Positions 18,979 through 26,725 of a stretch of DNA of 64,000 nt are shown here, in pieces. The number at the start of each line of letters is the position of its first letter. The first letter of the stretch is position 1. A program made the translations under genes and the position numbers. The stretch lies in contig JBBQWV010000002.1 in assembly GCA_038210275.1 (NCBI GenBank), positions 186,001-250,000 on the forward strand. The letters are read 5' to 3'. This stretch comes from PALSA-1296 sp038210275. GTDB lineage: Bacteria; Bacteroidota; Ignavibacteria; Palsa-1295. Below the pieces are notes generated by a model that did no database searches, was not told where the DNA came from, and saw nothing but the letters and a program-made list of their open reading frames with translations.

Positions 18979-19458
18979 TTACCTCGAAATTTCCAGAATC
19001 TTAAATTCCAAAACTCCTGCCGGGACTTTGACCTGTACCGTATCGCCAACAGGATGGAGCATCAATGCCTTACCAATCGGTGATGAAGCAGATATCTTCC
19101 CGCCTTCAAAATCTGCATCCTCTGCCGAGACGATCTGATACGTTGCTTCCTTTTTGGTCTTCTTATTCAGCACACGGACCTTCGTCAGCATCCCGACCTT
19201 ATCGATCGAGATCGATGTCTCGTCAATGATCGTCGAGTTCATCAGCATCACTTCCATTTTGTGGATGCGAAGTTCTAAGAGTCCTTGTTCTTCACGCGCC
19301 GCATCGTACTCGGCATTTTCCGATAAGTCTCCCTGCTCTCGGGCTTCTTTGATCTTACCGGCGATTTCTTTGCGTGCATGAAACTTGAGCCGCCGAAGTT
19401 CTTCTTCGATCTCCTTCAGCCTGTCCTTAGTTACATATACCTGTGAATGTCCTGCCAT
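18979..19458 (-). CDS. greA: Transcription elongation factor GreA
   Basis: GreA binds the RNA polymerase secondary channel and stimulates cleavage of backtracked RNA. The ATG at 19458 is chosen because it gives 159 residues, the usual GreA length, with the N-terminal coiled coil starting at once (VYVTKDRLKEIEEELRRLK); a frame-open extension to 19521 has unlike sequence. The acidic hairpin tip GDLSENAEYDAA is at about residues 43-54, with D44 and E47 as expected for Mg2+ coordination. The C-terminal FKBP-like domain carries SPIGKALMLHPVGDTV. The gene stands alone, followed by tRNA-Leu. Confidence 0.95.
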   Translation of the reverse strand: MAGHSQVYVTKDRLKEIEEELRRLKFHARKEIAGKIKEAREQGDLSENAEYDAAREEQGLLELRIHKMEVMLMNSTIIDETSISIDKVGMLTKVRVLNKKTKKEATYQIVSAEDADFEGGKISASSPIGKALMLHPVGDTVQVKVPAGVLEFKILEISR

Positions 19459-19647
19459 ATCAGCAAACCTATAATAAAAGAAGGCATCTTCTCCGCACCC
19501 GGCAAAAAGATACCTTCGCATAAAATTTTCGTGCTATGCTAAAGCATTTTTTCCGACAATCTGTTCCCTGTGACGGACTATTAATTTTTCAACGAATACT
19601 TTGGAGATATGAAGTGTAGCAGTTTGATCGCAGATAATTTTGCTGTA

Positions 19648-20529
19648 TTACTCCGGCGACGGAATTAGGTGATTGACAAGATAATTTTGGAAAAAATCAA
19701 CTGTTAATTGGGTTGCAGTCTCCAATGCCGGAGTTGTGCCTTTAGAAGGGTGTTCTCCTCCAAAAGTATGCCCGGTGTTCGGGATTATATGCAATGCAGA
19801 AAATTGCTTTGATGCCGCGTTATATACTTCTTTTGATTCATCAGGTCGAGCGGTCAGATCTTCGCTGCCTGCAATAATTAAAAGCGCCTTTTCCTGAGTG
19901 GTCATTATTTTTGCGGAGGCAAGAATATCAAGCCGCTCTCTATGATTCTCAATATCATCAAGCAGTGACAAATTCAATCGCATCGTTTGCCCTGTCCGTG
20001 CATTCAGAATTTCTTGATACCCTTTTTCTTTCCACTCTTCTTTTTGTCGTTCGGTATAGCGATTAAAATGGCTAACCGGCGCCCATGCTGCAACTGCCCG
20101 TACCATCCGGTGATGCCGCGCCGCAAGTATAGCATCGGAGGCACCACGAGAGTGCCCATGCAAGCCAATAACTTCGTTCAGTATCTCAGCCCTTTCTATT
20201 GGAATGTTTTCCAATGTTAGAATCTCTCCGATCACATCACTGATTTCTTCTAACTCGCGGGAAAAGGTATTTTCGGCAAATCTATCAAGTTCGGTAAAGT
20301 TTAAGAGGTCATCGCCAACTCCGTTATGGGAGAAATTAAAAGCTATGCTCACAAACCCCGCAGCAGCCATTTTTTCGCATACATACGGGAATGGTCCCCA
20401 ATTTTTAAAGCCCTTGAACCCATGAATAAAAACAATAACGGGCTTTTTGATGCCATTTGCTTCATATCGTAGGTCAGCTCGGAGCTTTTCTCCCTCGCGG
20501 GAATGGATAATAAATTCTTTATGAATCAT
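19648..20529 (-). CDS. Alpha/beta hydrolase
   Basis: The 293-residue protein shows the alpha/beta-hydrolase fold: oxyanion strand VIVFIHGFKGFKNWGPFP at about residues 31-48, nucleophile elbow GHSRG with Ser127, an Asp candidate in AGSEDLTARPDES and the catalytic His in NTGHTFGGEHP near the C-terminus. There is no signal peptide, so it is probably cytoplasmic. It resembles the dienelactone hydrolase/BAAT-type esterase group; the substrate is unknown. It is divergent from pepA, with about 115 nt between start codons. Confidence 0.88.
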   Translation of the reverse strand: MIHKEFIIHSREGEKLRADLRYEANGIKKPVIVFIHGFKGFKNWGPFPYVCEKMAAAGFVSIAFNFSHNGVGDDLLNFTELDRFAENTFSRELEEISDVIGEILTLENIPIERAEILNEVIGLHGHSRGASDAILAARHHRMVRAVAAWAPVSHFNRYTERQKEEWKEKGYQEILNARTGQTMRLNLSLLDDIENHRERLDILASAKIMTTQEKALLIIAGSEDLTARPDESKEVYNAASKQFSALHIIPNTGHTFGGEHPSKGTTPALETATQLTVDFFQNYLVNHLIPSPE

Positions 20530-20646
20530 AAAATGAAAATATAGAAAGAGTTGTTAGGGAGCGGCACTATTACGCGAGAAGTCTCAAATTTACCGTAATT
20601 TTGCAAACTTCGTATTACACAACATATATCTTTTTTGTCAAATTCA

Positions 20647-22164
20647 ATGAAAATTAACGTACAAAAAGCAAACTGGAAAAGCTTTAAATCAGATTCTATC
20701 GCATTCTTTCAACCCGAAGATAAAAAATGGTTGAATGATGCCTTAAAATATTATGGCACAGGCTCTGCCCTTCATACACAGGCTTCACAGATGCTTTCGG
20801 GCGGCGATATGGCAGGAAAGAAAGATGAACAGATCGTTCTCTATCCTACGAAAGGCGAATCTTCTGCACAGCGCATTATCCTTATCGGACTTGGCAAACC
20901 GGAAAAAGTTACTCTCGAGATCGTTCGCCGCGCCGCAGCCAGAGCAGCGAAGAAAGCCCAGTCATTGAAATCCAAAACACTTGCAATGTACCTTCCGAGC
21001 GTTGCCAAAAAAAGCGGTGAAGAAATAGCCGCCGCTGCAACTGAAGGCATTTTGCTCGGGCTTTATAAGTACGATAAATTTTTCAAAAAAGAAGAGCCAC
21101 AGGTACTTCTTGAAACTGTAACGTTCTTATCGGATGACGGCAAGATATCCGGTTCGCCTGTTCCGCAAGTTGCAAAAGCAATCGAGCGCGCTGAGATAAT
21201 CGCCAATGCGACGATCTTTGCTCGTAATATGGAAAACGAACCTTCCAATAATAAATTTCCTGAAACACTTGCTAAATGGGCAATTGATGCCGGAAAGAAG
21301 AGCGGATTCAAGGTCACTGCATTCGGACCTGCCGAACTGAACAAGCATAAAATGGTCGGCATTATCGCTGTTAATCAAGGCAGCGTGAAAGAAGCTCGCT
21401 TTATTATTATGGAGTATAATGGCGGGAAGAAAGGCTCACAGCCTATCGTTCTTGTAGGCAAAGGCATTACCTTTGATACCGGCGGAATTTCGATCAAACC
21501 CGCTGCTGGCATGGGCGATATGAAAAGCGATATGTCCGGCGGTGCAACAGTCATTGCAACGATGAAAGCAGTTGCCGATCTCAAACTTCCTATCAACGTG
21601 GTCGGTCTCGTTTCAAGCGCTGAGAATATGCCTTCAGGAAGCGCAACCCGTCCCGGCGATATTATCACCTACTCGAACGGACTTTCTGCCGAAATAGATA
21701 ATACCGATGCCGAAGGACGCCTCGTGCTTGCTGATGCACTCATCTGGGCATCGCGCTACAAGCCGAAATCAGTTATTGATCTTGCAACCCTTACCGGAGC
21801 TTGCGTCGTCGCTCTCGGTCATGTCACAACAGCCATGATGGGAAATGACGAAGCAATGAAAACGAAGTTGAAAAAAGCAGGCGATGAAGTGTATGAAAGA
21901 GTCTGCGAACTTCCTATCTATGAAGAATATGAAGACCTCATCAAATCCGATGTTGCCGATATTAAAAATGTTGGCGGCAGATGGGCTGGTGCGATCACGG
22001 CTGCACTCTTCCTAAAGCGCTTCACCGATTATCCATGGATCCATTTGGATATTGCAGGCACAGCAAGAAGCGAATCTGCGTCGGATTACATCCCTAAAGG
22101 CGGCACAGGCGTTGCAGTTCGTTTGCTGACACAAATGCTCACCGAAGAATCAGCAAAGAATTAA
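20647..22164 (+). CDS. pepA: Leucyl aminopeptidase (M17 family)
   Basis: This di-zinc aminopeptidase removes N-terminal Leu and other residues from peptides in the cytoplasm. Catalytic motifs are present: VGKGITFDTGGISIKP with the metal-binding Lys and Asp, MKSDMSGGA, and the family signature NTDAEGRL at residues 352-359, with the bicarbonate-site Arg. The ATG at 20647 (MKINVQKANWKSF) is preferred; a TTG four codons upstream at 20635 is also in frame. Length of 505 residues is normal. A hairpin followed by a T-run lies 33 nt after the stop. Confidence 0.95.
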   Translation: MKINVQKANWKSFKSDSIAFFQPEDKKWLNDALKYYGTGSALHTQASQMLSGGDMAGKKDEQIVLYPTKGESSAQRIILIGLGKPEKVTLEIVRRAAARAAKKAQSLKSKTLAMYLPSVAKKSGEEIAAAATEGILLGLYKYDKFFKKEEPQVLLETVTFLSDDGKISGSPVPQVAKAIERAEIIANATIFARNMENEPSNNKFPETLAKWAIDAGKKSGFKVTAFGPAELNKHKMVGIIAVNQGSVKEARFIIMEYNGGKKGSQPIVLVGKGITFDTGGISIKPAAGMGDMKSDMSGGATVIATMKAVADLKLPINVVGLVSSAENMPSGSATRPGDIITYSNGLSAEIDNTDAEGRLVLADALIWASRYKPKSVIDLATLTGACVVALGHVTTAMMGNDEAMKTKLKKAGDEVYERVCELPIYEEYEDLIKSDVADIKNVGGRWAGAITAALFLKRFTDYPWIHLDIAGTARSESASDYIPKGGTGVAVRLLTQMLTEESAKN

Positions 22165-22190
22165 TTATTAATTCTACGGATACAATCTAT

Positions 22191-22310
22191 CCAGTGGGGC
22201 GGACTCTTAGTCCGCCCTATTTTTTTTGTCTAAACCAAGATTTGCACGATTAAAATGATTCTCAGGATTTGAAGACCCTGAATCCAGTGGGGTGGACTCT
22301 CAGTCCGCCC
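22191..22310 (+). repeat. Two direct copies of the GGCGGACT palindromic repeat unit
   Basis: The unit CCAGTGGGGCGGACTCTTAG, continuing to TCCGCCC, occurs at 22191-22217. A second copy with three changes lies at 22284-22310. Both are single hairpin arms in the same orientation, 93 nt apart. The same unit occurs as a pair of inverted arms inside the cobalamin adenosyltransferase gene (27145-27210), and a shorter related hairpin lies at 55548-55569. Confidence 0.85.
22197..22227 (+). terminator. Probable intrinsic terminator of pepA, made of a GGCGGACT repeat unit
   Basis: A perfect 9-bp stem (GGGCGGACT / AGTCCGCCC) with loop CTT is followed by TATTTTTTTT. The hairpin is one unit of the dispersed GGCGGACT repeat family described under repeats, so a repeat seems to have been taken over as a terminator or was inserted next to one. 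Confidence 0.7.
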
Positions 22311-22322
22311 GTCTTTATGTCT

Positions 22323-22362
22323 CCCTCTCCCGGTAATCCGGGAGAGGGATTAAGGGTGAGGG
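22323..22362 (+). repeat. CCCTCTCCCGG palindromic repeat, copy 1
   Basis: A perfect 11-bp stem (CCCTCTCCCGG / CCGGGAGAGGG) with a TAAT loop is followed by the tail ATTAAGGGTGAGGG. An inverted copy with a few changes is at 26107-26146, on the other side of the next gene. Similar CCCTCACCC/CCCTCTCCC palindromes are known as dispersed repeats in many bacterial genomes. Confidence 0.85.
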
Positions 22363-22373
22363 CTTCCCCTTCG

Positions 22374-25300
22374 CTACCGACTAATCACTAACGACTCACT
22401 CACATTCCCCACCCGCACCAAATACACACCCGATGAAAGACTCTTCGTATCGAGATGAACCTTATTCTCCCCTAAAATTAAATTCTTCGCACCGAAATAT
22501 ATTCTTGCGCCGAGAGCATTGAATATCTCCACATTCGCATCTTGCTTTAAGCCTGATTGCAAGGCTATCTCTATTTCATCTTGTGCGGGGTTGGGATGAA
22601 TGGAAGTGATGTGGATTTGTGAGCCGTCGCGCAGAAAACGTGAGAGACTTCTTTCTCCGCAGAGATAGTTGTAATCGAAGGTTGCCGAGCCGCCGAGAGT
22701 TAGCGTTGTCATGCCGCAAGGTGTTTGCGTTGTATCATTTCTATTTGTGAGGATGATGCTTGTCGTTGAATCTTTCGTCAAATAAACGGTGAAGCCTATT
22801 GTTGCTAAAATACCATTTGCATCTGCGGTGATATTTGGACTGCCTGTAAGCGTGAAGTTCTTGCCATCAAGTGATGAAAGATTCGCTGTGCTTTTCGTTG
22901 CTGTGTAATTCAGAACATCAGTATTGTAATTCAGATCGAAATTAAGTTTGGTGATTCCTGCTCCGCTGAAAGATTTGCCGGGAGTTTCTTTGATGTCATA
23001 AGTGATGGTTGATAGGTCACCGCCTGCTTTTGCTGCATTATCAAGGAATAAACCTGCATCACGACGGACACCTGCAACAAAGCTATGACTGAGGGTTATC
23101 GGAGCAAGTGTATTATCCGAGTTGCTGGTAAAATTCAGTGTGCCAGTTGTTGTTAGTTTTCCGCTGGCTGTATCAAGCAATGTAAAAATATCAATTTGCT
23201 TGCTGGTGTTGGGGAGAATTGTATCGGGGAAATTTGTATTCGAGCCGAAGCCTAAACCTAATCCGTTCAGTGATGATAAGATTAATGTATCACATCCTGT
23301 ATTACTGAGCGTAATGAGTGTATCCTTCTGCGGATCGCAGAGACTTTGTGTTCCGAAATCTAATGGATTAGTTGGTACAGAAAGTATTCTCGTTCCGTCC
23401 GTGACAGTGGTCGTGAATGGAATTGAATCGCGGCGAGTGCTGCCACTGAGATGAGATGTTAAGACAAGAAATCCCGTTCGCAATCCCTTCTGTGCGGGAT
23501 TGAGATAGACTGAATATCTAATCGTATCGGCAGGAGCCATCGAAACCCGCAACCCGACACCCGAAACCCGGTAATCCGGATCACCAAAGACTCCGCTCGG
23601 ATCAAGAAGTAGTGAATCACATCCCGTATTCGTGACAAAACCCGAAGCTGAATCATGCGAGCAGATGCTTAGTGATTTGAAGTTAAAAAGTTTGGGTTCG
23701 TAGGAAATTCCGCCGCTATCGGATTCTCCGAATCCTGATAGCACCAGCGTTTGCGATTGCGTTGTTCCTGTGCCCGTCTTGCCAAGGAATCTGATCGAGT
23801 CCAGCGTTTCGCCGGGATGCTTCGGAGTGTAGGTGATCGTGATGAGCAAGCTATCTCCCGAATGAAGTTCTATCGGAAGAGGCGGATTGATCTTGATAAA
23901 GCCTGCCTGCGAAAGTGGAAAAACCTGAGAGATCAGAATCGAATCGCAGTTATCATTGATAAGATAAGCGCTCTTCGTTAACGAGGCGCAAGTGGAAACG
24001 GTATCGAATGACAGAAGCGAATCGCTGAGTGAGCAGACTGCTGAAGAACTGGCAGAGCCTGAGACCAGAATCGTTGTATCAATACGCTTGCCGTCATACT
24101 CGATCCTCAAGTGAAGTGTGGCTGTGGATGAGCCGACGGTGCTTGGGGAATACGTGACGAAAAGAGTATCCGATGATTTTGATCGCAGTTTGAATGGAAC
24201 AGTTGGCGGATTGCTCAGTGAGAAATTCGGTGACACGGGCTGCCAATTCAGAATGGTAATATCATAATCGTAGCAATGGGGATTACTGATGATAAAAGGC
24301 AAGGTCTTTGGTGATTTACAAATATTGATCGTACCGAATGAAAATATTTTACTCGGAAATATCAGCGATGCCCGTTCTTTCGTTGAACTGACTTGGATTG
24401 GTACTGTCGTGGTGAACGTCCCACCTGCAAAATTAAACGTGATCGTCATCGAGTCGGGGAATACACCTGATGCTATTGCTTGGAGTCCGATCTTCTCATG
24501 CACGGTAGCACCTGAGAGAATTTTAAATGGAAGTTTCGGCGGTGTGAATATCACATTTGCTGAATCCGAAAATGAAAATCCTGTGACCGTCATCGAATCA
24601 CAGTAAGGATTAGTGATGATGAAGTCGCCTGTGGTTTGCTTGCATAAGCCGTTAACGGAGTATGATGCGCCGAGGAATTGATTCGGGTCAATCGTTGTGC
24701 CGTCTATGGTAACAGTGATCTTTTTGGTAATGGTTGAAGTACCTTGTTTGCAGGTTAATGTCAGCGTTGTGGTATAGGGCGTTAACTGTATTTTCTTTGG
24801 AATAATATGTATATGCAGGATGCGCGGATTTTGATCGGAGATCGCCAGAGGCAGAGAATCAATACTAACACTTAGTATAGTTGAATCGGCAAGCAAGGCT
24901 GAGAGAAGTGTGAACGCTGAACAATTTGAGGTGATCGGAATATCAACTTGGATAGGTTTGCAGACCGTATCAATGCCAAGTGAGACGGGGCTGCTAAGTT
25001 TTATAGAATCAATGCCAAGAGAAATCTTCGGTATCACAGGAACAGGAAAACCTCCGCTGTTATCTGTGCGCCAAACATTCCCAAGTGTATCTATTGCAAG
25101 TAGTACGCTATCGTTGAGGGCACAAAGTGTTCGAGAATCAACATTCCCACTACCCGGTCCACCGATATTTTTCCATGTGACACCGAAGTCAGTAGAACGA
25201 AGAACCCCATCGTGGGACTTCTGACAATAAATAGCATTATCTGTAACTACGATACCTCCGGATAGCTCACCCGGTACCCCACTATAAGCAATCGTCCAGC

Positions 25301-26063
25301 TCATTCCTGCATTTGTACTTTTATAGATATGTGAATGATTGTCACTACCACCAGCACCGCTTTCATTGACTAAATATATTGTGTTCGTATTGCAATGATC
25401 AATCCCAAAGGTGTAGGAATCATAATCTGTCTGTCCCTGCTTTTTATTCCATGTATTACCACCGTCTAATGTTTCATAAAAAAAACCATCCGCGGATATA
25501 TATCCATGCCCATTACCAATATTTTTTCCGTACCCTATATATACAACATTAATAAGACTATTATCAATAATCATGTTTTTCCATGTTACACCGCCATCGT
25601 TCGATAAGAAAAAAGCACCCTCCTCATCGCTAACAATCCCAATTTGGTTTGAATTATCTAAGAAAAAAATCGACACAGTTGCTGAAGTGTTTACATTTAA
25701 CAGTTTCCACGTTAGTCCTTGATCATGCGTGATATATTGAATACCATTGAAAGTTGCTAATCCGACATTCCTATCAAAGAATGCAATATCCACAATTGGA
25801 TCACCTGCCAACGGTCCCGTTAATTTCTGAAATCGGCGAGACCAAGTAAATCCAGAGTCTGCGGATATCCAAATATCCTCTCTCCCCGCCCATAATAAAC
25901 CATTCTTAAAAATCATAGCCCCTTGTGAACCTGTCCCATAGGAGGCGTCTAAAATTGAGGACGCAGTCATCTTCCATTGTGCAAAAATATTATTTGCTGC
26001 AATAAGGTTTAGCAGCATGAAGAGGATAATGCCCATGAAGCGGGTTCGCTGAGGGGAATTCAT
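22374..26063 (-). CDS. T9SS-secreted protein with N-terminal BNR/sialidase-like repeats and choice-of-anchor Ig-like domains
   Basis: From ATG 26063 the protein has about 1229 residues and begins with a signal peptide (MGIILFMLLNLIAANNIFAQ). The frame is open to 26150, but that upstream part is translated palindromic repeat and is not likely coding. Residues to about 350 contain BNR/YCF48-type repeats (DQGLTWKLL, NDGGVTWKNM, DGGNTWNKK, STNAGMSWTI, DFGVTWKNIGG) as in photosystem-assembly-like or sialidase propellers. The middle has several Ig-like modules each with conserved Cys (C-DS or CD-L pairs), then a cohesin-like region, and the C-terminal 75 residues are a Por sorting domain (HPNPAQDEIEIALQSG through ENKVHLDTKSLSSGVYLVRV). 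It should be exported through T9SS to the cell surface. Function unknown. Confidence 0.85.
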   Translation of the reverse strand: MNSPQRTRFMGIILFMLLNLIAANNIFAQWKMTASSILDASYGTGSQGAMIFKNGLLWAGREDIWISADSGFTWSRRFQKLTGPLAGDPIVDIAFFDRNVGLATFNGIQYITHDQGLTWKLLNVNTSATVSIFFLDNSNQIGIVSDEEGAFFLSNDGGVTWKNMIIDNSLINVVYIGYGKNIGNGHGYISADGFFYETLDGGNTWNKKQGQTDYDSYTFGIDHCNTNTIYLVNESGAGGSDNHSHIYKSTNAGMSWTIAYSGVPGELSGGIVVTDNAIYCQKSHDGVLRSTDFGVTWKNIGGPGSGNVDSRTLCALNDSVLLAIDTLGNVWRTDNSGGFPVPVIPKISLGIDSIKLSSPVSLGIDTVCKPIQVDIPITSNCSAFTLLSALLADSTILSVSIDSLPLAISDQNPRILHIHIIPKKIQLTPYTTTLTLTCKQGTSTITKKITVTIDGTTIDPNQFLGASYSVNGLCKQTTGDFIITNPYCDSMTVTGFSFSDSANVIFTPPKLPFKILSGATVHEKIGLQAIASGVFPDSMTITFNFAGGTFTTTVPIQVSSTKERASLIFPSKIFSFGTINICKSPKTLPFIISNPHCYDYDITILNWQPVSPNFSLSNPPTVPFKLRSKSSDTLFVTYSPSTVGSSTATLHLRIEYDGKRIDTTILVSGSASSSAVCSLSDSLLSFDTVSTCASLTKSAYLINDNCDSILISQVFPLSQAGFIKINPPLPIELHSGDSLLITITYTPKHPGETLDSIRFLGKTGTGTTQSQTLVLSGFGESDSGGISYEPKLFNFKSLSICSHDSASGFVTNTGCDSLLLDPSGVFGDPDYRVSGVGLRVSMAPADTIRYSVYLNPAQKGLRTGFLVLTSHLSGSTRRDSIPFTTTVTDGTRILSVPTNPLDFGTQSLCDPQKDTLITLSNTGCDTLILSSLNGLGLGFGSNTNFPDTILPNTSKQIDIFTLLDTASGKLTTTGTLNFTSNSDNTLAPITLSHSFVAGVRRDAGLFLDNAAKAGGDLSTITYDIKETPGKSFSGAGITKLNFDLNYNTDVLNYTATKSTANLSSLDGKNFTLTGSPNITADANGILATIGFTVYLTKDSTTSIILTNRNDTTQTPCGMTTLTLGGSATFDYNYLCGERSLSRFLRDGSQIHITSIHPNPAQDEIEIALQSGLKQDANVEIFNALGARIYFGAKNLILGENKVHLDTKSLSSGVYLVRVGNVSESLVISR

Positions 26064-26106
26064 GCCGAATGTAACAAGAAAAGCCGGAGGTGGTTTCCGG
26101 GAAATA

Positions 26107-26146
26107 CCCCTCACCCCAGCCCTCTCCCGGAGTACCGAGAGAGGGA
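26107..26146 (-). repeat. CCCTCTCCCGG palindromic repeat, copy 2 (inverted)
   Basis: CCCCTCACCCCAG is followed by CCCTCTCCCGG-AGTA-CCGAGAGAGGG, an 11-bp stem with one mismatch. Its reverse complement matches the copy at 22323-22362 in both stem and tail. It overlaps the spurious N-terminal extension of the T9SS protein gene. Confidence 0.85.
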
Positions 26147-26211
26147 GCAAGAAAAAAGAATGGGAAATAGTAGTTGATAGGTGCTCGCAATATTAAATCT
26201 TTTAAAAGCAC

Positions 26212-26240
26212 TTGACAAATGGGTTTCTTTGTCGTATATT
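26212..26240 (+). promoter_or_regulatory. Strong sigma70-like promoter facing away from the T9SS gene
   Basis: TTGACA at 26212-26217 is separated by 17 nt from TATATT at 26235-26240. The whole 29-nt promoter, spacer included, matches the promoter at 55660-55688 at 26 positions. No standard gene follows; a 32-codon ORF starts 9 nt after the -10 box. Confidence 0.65.
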
Positions 26241-26249
26241 ACCTCTAAA

Positions 26250-26348
26250 ATGATGAGCACCTATACCCTTACAAATTTTAGATTGCCACGACCGGCTGGT
26301 GCCGGTCTCGCAATGACGTTGTCTTTACTGTTTCGCCGCAGCGAATAA
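26250..26348 (+). CDS. Possible 32-residue ORF spanning a palindromic repeat
   Basis: ATG ATG AGC begins just after the promoter at 26212 and the frame stays open to TAA at 26346-26348. The middle third is a translated hairpin repeat, so this may be a chance ORF in an untranslated RNA. No known family. Confidence 0.2.
   Translation: MMSTYTLTNFRLPRPAGAGLAMTLSLLFRRSE
26278..26318 (+). repeat. ATTGCC...CAATGACG hairpin repeat, copy 1
   Basis: ATTGC at 26282-26286 pairs with GCAAT at 26310-26314, enclosing a perfect GACCGGC-TGGT-GCCGGTC hairpin. The same ends (TTTTAGATTGCC and CAATGACGTT) occur around a different middle at 60477-60522, so this is a dispersed repeat family with variable centres. 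Confidence 0.75.
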
Positions 26349-26725
26349 ACTGTAAATTCTTGAAATGTGTATAGTGATATACATGAATTATAATGAGTTA
26401 CAGTCGCTCACCCGGAGGTTTTGGGGAAAGGATGAAGGCGGAAGGATGAAGGAGGAAATGGGGGTAGAGATTTGGTGTGGCTTTCTGCTAAAGACTAATA
26501 ACTAAAGACTAAAGACTTTGCTGTGTGCAGAGCGATGTTGATGAATTATATAGAGTTACAGACCAACTTTTGGGAATTGGTGTCAGAGTTTCGGGGGTCA
26601 GGCGTTTAGGAGATTTTATTGTGAATTGTCAACGGTGATCTATGAACTTGATAATATTAGTTCGTTCATTTATAAGGACTTACCTATGCCTTAAGGAAGT
26701 AAAGATCAAACTTTTGGAGAGGAGG
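26349..26725. other. Gene-poor stretch with low-complexity repeats
   Basis: No credible gene was found. It holds two 21-nt near-identical direct repeats (ATGAATTATAATGAGTTACAG at 26383 and a copy with two changes at 26541), a G-rich purine stretch at 26410-26470 (GGATGAAGGCGGAAGGATGA), and the word repeat CTAAAGACTAATAACTAAAG near 26488-26515. Confidence 0.6.

Noticed and set aside
22323..26146. Insertion sequence or composite transposon bounded by the inverted palindromes
   Set aside because: No transposase-like ORF lies between or near them, and the enclosed gene has a normal T9SS cargo layout.
26064..26150. N-terminal extension of the T9SS protein by 29 residues
   Set aside because: The DNA is the CCCTCTCCCGG palindromic repeat, and the signal peptide begins after the ATG at 26063.
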